In this document: positions 56,520 to 64,000 of the stretch, piece after piece
Layout: each line of letters begins with the position of its first letter
Numbering within the stretch: the first letter of the stretch is position 1
Assembly (NCBI GenBank): GCA_043228905.1
Contig: JBHGNT010000012.1
Span: 20,956,001 to 21,020,000, forward strand
DNA length: 64,000 nt
Direction of reading: 5' to 3'
Source: Azolla caroliniana
Taxonomy: Eukaryota; Polypodiophyta
Made by a program: the position numbers and the translations under genes
Notes under the pieces: model-generated
Database searches by the model: none
What the model was told of the DNA's origin: nothing
Seen by the model: only the letters and a program-made list of their open reading frames with translations

Positions 56520-57010
56520 GTCAATGAGGAACGACAGTTTTCTTTCGGTTTGGAAACGGGTCATCGAATCCTATTGTCTAGTCAACGAGGTTTGGTTGGC
56601 CGACTCCAAAAAAAGGTGGGAAGAGTAATGTGGACTAGATTGGACTTGACTTCTTGGCTCGGAACAACTTTTGGACCAGAGAGACTGAGTCGCTCCGGGA
56701 AAGGGGCCATCGAGTCGTAATGTCAGGTCAATGAGGACCGGCCGGTCCAACTCTAGAAAAGCGTTGGAAGACTAACGTGAACCCGACTAGAATTGTCTTC
56801 TTGACTCTCGAGCATAGCTTGGGGACCAGAGAGAGACGGACTCGCTCTGGAAAAAGGGTTGTAGAATCCTAAAGCCGGGTCTATGAGGACTGGTGGGGTC
56901 CAGACTCATGGGAAAGCATTGGTTTGACTAACGTGGGTCAATGACGGCCGGGCTTGACTTTTGCTTGACTCTTCACACAGCAAGCAGCCTTCTTAGGGAC
57001 CAAGAGAGAA
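56520..57010. repeat. Degenerate tandem repeat, about three units of 145-205 bp, upstream of the thioesterase gene
   Basis: Markers recur in order: GGTCAATGAGGA (56520, 56726; GGTCTATGAGGA at 56879), GACTAACGTG and GACCAGAGAGA (56678, 56823; GACCAAGAGAGA at 56999). The block is visibly richer in G+C than its surroundings and includes an open frame (56412-56720) with no known domain. Class unknown. Confidence 0.7.
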
Positions 57011-57216
57011 CTTGTACATACTCCTCCCTTCAAGCAAAACAGAGAAGAGGAATTGATGACCTCACTCTTCATGATGGAGAAAATGAAGAAGAAGAAGAAG
57101 AAGAAGAAGAAGATAAATATAGAAAGAGAAAGACTATGACCATTACCATCTTTTACTGTATCAGATAGATAGATAGTACAGAAGGAATCTCAGAAGAAGA
57201 AAGTCTCATTGTGGTA

Positions 57217-58845
57217 ATGTCTTCTTCTTCTTCTTCTTCTTCTTCTCCTTCTTCATCACCATCACTATCATTATCGTCATCATCTTCTTCTCCTATACCA
57301 AACCCTAAGGAAATCGTGGAGCTATGGCTTTCTCAGAAGCACACCATGGTGCAGCACATTCCCACAACTCATCAGATCCATGAGGGTCTCATTCTCGGCC
57401 CTCTTCGCGTCGACACCATCGAACCTGGCCGCGTCGTCTGCTCCCTTCGCGTCCCAGCTTCACTTACTGTGAGTAGTCAGCTTTTTTTTGCTCTTCGTCT
57501 TTTGGGGAAACTTAAGAGTTTTACTAAATAGTTTAGAGTTTCGTTTTGCTTCTTCGTTTTTAGGAAAATCAGGGTCTTGATGGAAACTTTTAGGGGTTTT
57601 GAGAATTTAGAGTTTCCAGGATGTAGGTTTTTGAGGATTTAGGGTTTTCATACTGTTTACGAATTTCGGCTTTTTCCTTGGGATTTTAAAGCCTCCTTTA
57701 TATTGAGTAGTTATGGAAGATTAGAGTTTTGAATATTAAGGGTTTGGAAAAATTTTAATTGAAAATTCGGAGTTCTGGAAATTTAGGGTTTTGAAAGGCT
57801 AGGATATTTTGAATATTCAAGGCTTTCAATTTGGAGTTTGGGGTCTTTATGAATTAGGCTTTTTGTTTTGGAAAAATTAGGGCTTTTTTCTGTGGATTCA
57901 AGAAACTCAATACGGTGTAGGTTTTGTTTTGATACCGAGCTGGTGGAATTGATGTAGAATTCATCCCAAATGTTGCACGAGGGTGTCATTGCAAGCATTG
58001 TGGATAACATTGGGGTGGCCGCATTCGCATCAATCGATGGACACATCAGGGTCTCCGTTGACATTAATGTCTCCTACGTGTCTTCTGCACAGATCGATGT
58101 AAGTTATTCCTGTGATTGTTGCAAGGTTCTTTGTTCTTTACCCATCTATGTTACTGTAGTCGTTATACCTTATGGCCTTTAAGAGGATTGGTCCAATCAT
58201 TGTTGATGTGATTTCGATTTAATGGTTTGCTTTCATGCTATGGTTTCTCATATCGGATATGAAAAACAAGCAAGGAGCCCAAATGGCATACCTTGTATTC
58301 CTCATAAGAAATGAATATAAGCTATATTCGTATTCCTCATATTGGATACAAAAGATTGAAATTCCAATGCAGCATACATCACTATTAATACATAGAAATG
58401 AACATATCTATTGATCTATCTACCTATCTATATGTTTCTCAGTCGGTTTGGATGTGAAAGAGTGAAATCAAATGCATTATATATCCTTGTTTAATATATA
58501 CTAGAAAATGAACATGTATATATATGTGCGTGCGTGTGTGTGTTTATTGCATTGGATTTGAAAGAGTTAAATACCTAAATGCCATGCAATATCCTCGTTG
58601 ACTCTGGAAATGAAATGACAAAATCATTCTATATATTTGCTAAAACACATTTTTGAAGTGAACATCGTCTTAAATATCGAGAGAATTTTGGCTATATGTA
58701 TTTGAAGGATGAGATTATGATCGAAGCCAAGATTTTGAATTATGCAAACCCTATTGGTGTAGCGGTTGTGGTTCTTACAAATAAGAGTACGGGGAAGATC
58801 ATTGCTCAAGGTCGGCACACCATGTACTATTGGAGCAAGCTCTAA
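57217..58845 (+). CDS. Hotdog-fold acyl-CoA thioesterase (ACOT13/4HBT type), 3 exons
   Basis: Exons 57217-57468, 57958-58098, 58708-58845 sum to 531 nt, giving 176 residues. The start is the ATG at 57217 in the poly-Ser leader; upstream in-frame codons GTG GTA are not starts. Residues 2-26 are almost all Ser from a TCT repeat, so the mature enzyme probably begins after it. The hotdog domain follows (about 30-175): HEGLILGPLRVDTIEPGRVVC-like first strand, NSSQMLHEGVIASIVDNIG (85-103), HIRVSVDINVSYVSSAQ, then NPIGVAVVVLTNKSTGKIIA. The family hydrolyses acyl-CoA thioesters. Asn, Asp (VDN) and Ser (VSVD) of the ACOT13 active site are kept, but the usual HGG is HEG here. Substrate and compartment cannot be told; a Ser-rich leader could be a weak organelle signal. 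Confidence 0.88.
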
Positions 58846-60700
58846 GTTTTGGCTTTCAACTTTCCAATTGCTACTATTAAGGGAATAATCCTCACTAATC
58901 ATGATTTTCTTTCAATCATTAAGACTCATCACCACTAACCCTAATCAAGAAGTTTGCTTAGCAAATTAAGGGTCATTGCCTCCAAAGGTCGCTCAATATT
59001 GAATATGAGAACTTACTGCACATTACAAAGCCACAAATCATTCTTTAAAATTGAACGAAATATTCTGGATTCTGTAAGCATAATTTGATGATTCATTATT
59101 TGCCAACGACCAACTATTTGTTGGCAATATTTCCATTGCCCCTATATATTTGTATGTTGAAGTGGTTCTCCTTATGTTTGAGAAACCTTGCATTTGAGTT
59201 ACTTGGCATAAGTAACTGCAGTAAAGAGGAGTCGAACTGCTCATTAGCTCGAAAAGCAAGGGAAACTGTTTGCATCTCTTTTATGTCACCATCACACCTT
59301 AAGAGGAAGGGAGAAAGAAAAGAGGCTTTATATGATTGAAAACTAGACCAGCAAAAGGTGTTGAATTGTTAGTCACACTTGAACATTTAAGTACCTCATT
59401 CTCATAGTAGTTTCAGCTGCCCCATATCATGAATGCATATTGTGGTAGGCATTGAAATTGTGCTTTTCCATATCTTGAATCCATTCCACGCTTGATAATT
59501 GATAATCAAAATGTTTGTGCCTTTTTTTCTAACACAATGATCGTGTGCCATTTTCTCTAACATTTGAGATTGGGACTCTCTCAAGGGAAAGAGGTAAGGC
59601 AGTTTACATACAAGTTTGTAATTGGGTATCATGTCAATAAGGTGTATGATATAATGAGAGGGATGTAAACACGGAGAAAGGTTCTTAGATAATATAGGGA
59701 TTGATCGTGACAAGTAAAACTATCTACGTACATACTATCACAAAATATAGGTTCTAAAGTCATGATGTTTTGGTGTCTCTTGAACGATCTTACTAATTGT
59801 ATCATACTAAGGTTTAAAAGGTAAAAATGCCTAGCATCTTAAAGATAAAAGCACACTACAAGCGTTTGCTCTCTCTCTCTCTCTCTCTCTCTAATTAAGC
59901 ATTCTTGTTCAAAATTACTAACAATGACAATGAGCTTTTCATGAGAGACTTTTTTAGTATGTAACTAAAATTCACAATAATTTGGTTGCCAAGTGTAAAC
60001 TCATAATAGTTTTTGGTTTGTACACAAGAATATATCTCAAGCAACTTTACAACACTTCCATTCTTTAGAGCCAACACCATCAATATCTAGTACAAATTAC
60101 GACGACAATGAACCAAATTTTACGAATAGCTTTTCAAACTCTTCCGATAGCTAGGCTATATACCAGATGCTTGTCCACATAAAAAAACACAAGTAATGAA
60201 GTATCACTGGATCAAACGAAGCACCATATCATTAATCATCACAAATTAGCTAGGCAATTAGGACTCTATATGTACTAGCATCACCAAACCCATATCTTTT
60301 TTGTTTGGTGATAATAAATAATTATTTCATTGTCATACACTAATTCATTGCGCTCATCGCTTATCACATGTTGCATAGAAAATTGACAATGATATGGGTA
60401 TTTTATATGTACAACCATCACATTATTTACTTTGTAAAGTCACAAAAGTGCAGTTAGATTTTTTACACAAACCATCTTCTCATTATCTAATTCATAACCC
60501 ATTGTCATGACATTTCTCAAATAGGTCCTAATTTTGCCCACATAATTGAGTTCTCTTGACACAAATACAAACTCATGACATCCTTACCCAACTACCTAGA
60601 TTGTTTCATGAACCTATCCAAACATCTCATATTAATTTATCCCATGGATGATGGGAGACTCCCCATTTATTCCAATATGTAAATGTTAAAATAAATTGTA
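58846..60700. other. Gene-free AT-rich DNA
   Basis: Nothing recognised beyond a short CT tract at 59870-59892. Open frames are short and motif-free on both strands. Confidence 0.5.
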
Positions 60701-60704
60701 TTAA

Positions 60705-60830
60705 ATAGGTGTCAATAGCTTAGTGGTTAAGGTTATTGATTGTGTGGGAGAACATTTGGAGTTTGAAGGCCTAGCATTTGTCTATGGGCGGTACTATCAT
60801 GCAATACCTCTTTTTTTTTCGTCACCGAAC
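60705..60830 (+). mobile_element. Possible tRNA-derived SINE
   Basis: The stretch begins GTGTCAATAGCTTAGTGGTTAA, close to a tRNA A box (TAGCTTAGTGG). About 35 bases later comes GGAGTTTGAAGGCC, a decayed B-box position. It ends in CTCTTTTTTTTT, like a pol III stop or SINE tail. No tRNA cloverleaf closes, so it is not a functional tRNA gene. Target duplications were not found. Confidence 0.45.
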
Positions 60831-60899
60831 TACCCTTTCTAGCATTTTGATGAAAGGGGCTCCTCTCTCAGTATATAAAGGGGAGGAGAGGGCTTATTT

Positions 60900-61330
60900 T
60901 GGGGTTTGGCTTTAGTATATAGACAGAAGTTCTTCAACCGGCAAACCATGTCCAAATTTTTGCTTGATTCAAAGCCCAATGGTTACATCATGTAAACGTC
61001 TTCCTCAAGCTAGCTTTGGAGGAAGGTGTTCTTCATGTCCATTTGATGCAAGTGGCACCTTTTTGGTATTGTGAGTGCATTTAGTGCCTGCACGATAAGT
61101 CATTTTTTCCCCAAGGCAAATGTTCCTCACAGTTTACGTTGTGGTTTTGGACATACCCCTTGGAAAGTAAATGAGCCTTAAAACCAATTAACTATGCCAT
61201 CCACATTGTGCTTGATCTTGAATGCCCAAACACAAATGATTGACTTGTTCTTAGCTTCGGACAAGTATTGTTGTCGACCAACGCTCGCACCTCGTCCCTC
61301 ATTGGCTCAATCCATTGGGGAACTTGGGGA
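60900..61330 (-). mobile_element. Copia reverse transcriptase remnant
   Basis: Minus-strand pieces follow copia RT order: PQWIEPMRDEVRALVDNNT (about 61320-61260), VWAFKIKHNVDGIV (about 61240-61200), FKAHLLSKGYVQ (about 61185-61145), IPKRCHLHQMDMKNTFL (about 61070-61020) and MVCRLKN (about 60950). Frameshifts and stops lie between them. Confidence 0.8.
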
Positions 61331-61662
61331 ACTTTTAAGTCTTGGGTTCTTGGTATATCGCTCTAGTGTAGGTCATGGTTGTCAAATCAAATTGCCAAGA
61401 TTTTATTCAAGAGGAGAACATATAAATAAATGTGATGGTTGGGGGAAAGAGTGTGAGGTTATGCAAAATAGATGTCGGAGAGAATTGAATGAAATTTGAA
61501 TACTTTTATTACCTGAATATACTTGTCCTTTGATGTGGCTATTCTTTTCACGTAAAATGCAATGTAGTTCCCTATTCTATAAACAAACAAAATTCTCCTT
61601 AGTAGACATGCACACATGCCACTTTTCTCCATTTATAAGCTTTCAATGGTAGCTCCATATTT

Positions 61663-62180
61663 TTTCTTCAATTTGAAAATCTTACAATGAATGAGCGATG
61701 AGAAAACACATCATTCATTGCCGATAAGACATGCCATCATTTGTGGGTTATCATGTTGTGTTTCACACATAAAACTAGAATATCGTTGACATAGGAATCA
61801 ACCCAAGGAAGAAGCCCCACATGTACATTTGGAGAAAGCGGTCTATATTCTTTCTTCAATTTGAAAATCTTACAATAAATGAGCGATGAGAAAGTGCATC
61901 ATTCATTGTGAATGAGATATGTCATCATTTGTGGGTTATCGTGTTGTACTTCACACATAAAACTAGAATGTCACTGACATATGAATCAGCCCATGAAAGA
62001 AGACCCAACATGTAGTATGTACATATGGAGAAAGCAGTCCATGTTCTTTCTTTAATTTCAAAATCTTACGAGAAAATGAGCGATGAGAAAGTGCACCATT
62101 CATTGCTAGTGAGATATGTCATCACTTTTGGGGTATCGCAATGTTAGTGACATAAGAATCAACCCAAGGAAGAATGTCAT
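61663..62180 (-). repeat. Triplicated copia RT segment carrying the YVDD motif region
   Basis: Three direct copies start at 61663, 61851 and 62047 (periods about 188 and 196 bp). On the minus strand they encode VDSYVNDILVLC, DSYVSDILVLC and a decayed VDSYVTNIAI, the copia YVDD palm motif in changed form. They lie on the 5' side of the RT remnant at 60900-61330, the wrong order for one intact element. Confidence 0.75.
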
Positions 62181-62189
62181 TGAAATTGA

Positions 62190-62877
62190 AAACAACCCAA
62201 GAAGAACAAATATGAATGACCAAAATCGAGGCATGATCTTGACAATCAATTGCAATGATGACCATAAAATTTGTGTGCAAATGTCACACATAGGAACAAT
62301 ACAATTGAATGCAACTATTCCAAAGAAAACAATTTGTTTGCAGATAATTGCCATCTTTATCATGACTGTACTTAAAGAAGATTTTCTCAGCACATAGAGT
62401 TGGTAATCATTTGCTAAGTGAAGATGTTTTATTTCTCAAAGATGTCGCAAGATTTGTACTACTATCCAATACATTCAACTAACCCACAATCATTGAAAAC
62501 CAGAAAGACAAAGTGATTGATTCCGTGCCACGATCAAGGCTGAGAGTGAAGTCTTTGATCTAGGAGAATTGTCTAGACAATTGGACATGCCCAAGTTCAG
62601 ATGTGTTCCCAAGCTTATTGGGTATAGAATTAGAGTGAGAGGTAGACATCACTCGTGTTTGTGTGAGGCAGCAGGCAGAGTTGAGATTACTCTAACCTGC
62701 TTCTCTTTTGTTTTTTGTTTTTTTACACATGCAATACAGGGATATGATTATTTATTATCACCTGCTTTTCTTATACACATGGCTGTGGGGATGATTGCCA
62801 TCTTTATTATTTTGTATCCCTCCCAACTTCAGGTGTAGAAGAAGATGTTTTACTTCTTCATCATCAGGATTCAGCAC

Positions 62878-62922
<45 letters not shown>

Positions 62923-63279
62923 TGGCATGCATCATCTCACATCATTGGGCTATCTGAAGACTCATGTTTATTTATTTTCCCAATGATGGATTGATGCATG
63001 ATCACGATAGAAAAACTCCTCCGTAGACATGTAAGATACATAATACACCACGATCATTCTCAAACGAAGTACAAAAAACATACTTACTGTTTTTATATTA
63101 TTGATTCGTCCAATGATGAGAAAAGCATGAAGATTCACTAACTTTACAGCAAAAGAAGAAAACAAACCCTATAAAGCTATGCCTTAGAAGCAAGCTCAAC
63201 TGGCAGCGCGGCATGCAGAACGAAGACATCACCGTAGCAAAACAATCTTCATCTCCACTGTCCATGGACAGCGAATCAC
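62190..63279. other. Intergenic DNA with a GA microsatellite
   Basis: No gene recognised. A (GA)n tract lies at 62882-62916. Confidence 0.5.
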
Positions 63280-64000
63280 TCAGCTCTTGGGACTAGGAGG
63301 ACAAGTATATAGGCAGAGACTAGAAGCAACACTAGCGGCGGGGGGCACCTTAAGGAATGGATAGTAGAGAAGCTGAGACGTTCTCCATCTCTTACGAGGA
63401 TCCCTCTGGAAACACTTGTCCAAGAAAAATCTTTGCCTTCTTCAGAGAGATCTTCAGGTAGGGGAGGATTCTCATCAGAGCATGCAATCTTCGATATTAC
63501 AGAGATGAAAGACAGCGACAAGTTCGCCCAAGGTGGGCATCCCTGGAACATCTCCACCACGGTGCATCCAAGAGACCAGATATCCGAGGGAAACTTTGTT
63601 CAATGCCTTGCAATGCCTCTGGAGCCATCCAAAACTGTGTCCCTTTGAAACCATCTGAAGAAATGGAGGTTCAACGTGCGTCTACTTTGCTGGGTAGCAT
63701 GGAATCAATGTCGACAGCATTCAACAACTTTCTCGTTAAACCAAAATCTGCAATCTTCACCGAGGAAGAACCGATCAAAATGTTCTGTCCTTTAATGTCG
63801 CAGTGGAAGATCTCCTGAGCATGGAGGTACGTTAAACCCTCCACAACATCTTTGGTGAACCTCCGTACCTACACCTCCTCAAGGTGTCTGCACATCTCTT
63901 GGGTAGGTCAGAAACACTTCCTCCCTCCATGTACTCTAAGAAGAGGTTAAGGGACGCAAGGTCACTCCTATCGTAGGAGGTGTCATCTCCCAGATACGAG
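63280..64000 (-). pseudogene. MAPKKK-like (MAPKKK17/18 type) protein kinase, 3' part, frame-broken
   Basis: Minus-strand pieces in kinase order: LFLEYMEGGSVSDL (hinge, near 63930), then after a frameshift near 63875 VRRFTKDVVEGLTYLHAQ and HCDIKGQNIL (catalytic loop, 63791-63805), and KIADFG (activation loop start, 63740-63748). A TGA follows the activation segment near 63665. GTQFWMAPEAL comes next, then a frameshift near 63588 into SDIWSLGCTVVEMFQG, and a third near 63435 into FLDKCFQRDPRKRW, ending at a TGA at 63280. HCD in place of HRD and SDIWSLGCTVVEM fit plant MEKK-class single-exon kinases. One stop and three frameshifts make it a pseudogene unless the assembly is faulty. The N-terminal lobe lies beyond the window. 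Confidence 0.82.

Noticed and set aside
56412-56720. 102-residue open frame as a gene
   Set aside because: It lies within the tandem repeat block, has no known domain, and the neighbouring unit does not keep the frame.
6519-58845. A functional gene cluster linking CNX1, APC1, the RRM protein and the thioesterase
   Set aside because: The products belong to unrelated pathways, and orientation and spacing are those of ordinary neighbouring plant genes.
60705-60780. A functional tRNA gene
   Set aside because: A-box-like sequence is present, but no acceptor stem or cloverleaf closes and the B box is decayed.
1-64000. CRISPR array, prokaryotic operons, phage or defence systems
   Set aside because: The window is clearly plant nuclear DNA with spliced genes. 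The short tandem arrays seen are adjacent repeats without regular unique spacers.

Overview
This window is AT-rich nuclear DNA of a land plant. The evidence is four intron-rich genes of plant type (CNX1 as a single E-G fusion, APC1, a BPA1-type RRM protein, a hotdog thioesterase), broken Ty1/copia and LINE retrotransposons, GA/CT microsatellites in 5' leaders, and long TE-filled introns. I cannot place it within land plants from sequence alone.

Layout. 1-2263: the 5' end of a minus-strand Ty1/copia element (LTR, primer site, gag, protease, cut-down integrase) running off the left edge. 2264-6518: AT-rich DNA with a decayed LINE reverse transcriptase and a short satellite-like array. 6519-19219 (minus): CNX1, 13 exons, 671 codons of protein. 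19220-22853: spacer between the divergent genes CNX1 and APC1, with another RT-derived remnant and an imperfect duplication. 22854-49155 (plus): APC1, 37 exons, 1810 residues. Its introns hold several LINE copies, tandem duplications and one GC-AG intron. 51031-54649 (plus): BPA1-like RRM protein, 5 exons, 243 residues. 57217-58845 (plus): small thioesterase, 3 exons, 176 residues. 58846-63279: TE-derived and repeat DNA (SINE-like unit, copia RT remnant, a triplicated copia RT segment). 63280-64000 (minus): 3' part of a MAPKKK-like kinase pseudogene cut by the right edge.

The genes are unrelated housekeeping genes (molybdenum cofactor synthesis, cell-cycle ubiquitin ligase scaffold, RNA-binding/lipid-transfer partner, acyl-CoA hydrolysis), not an operon or cluster. 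Exon boundaries were set by hand from GT/AG (one GC) sites with phase continuity. In all four genes the summed exon length is a multiple of three and the joined frame has no stop. I see no convincing new biological system. The most unusual signals are a LINE family whose roughly 90-bp 3' tail occurs many times, often alone and in both orientations; a GC-AG intron in APC1; an intron built of repeats around a splice donor; and a Gly-to-Glu change beside the thioesterase active-site histidine.
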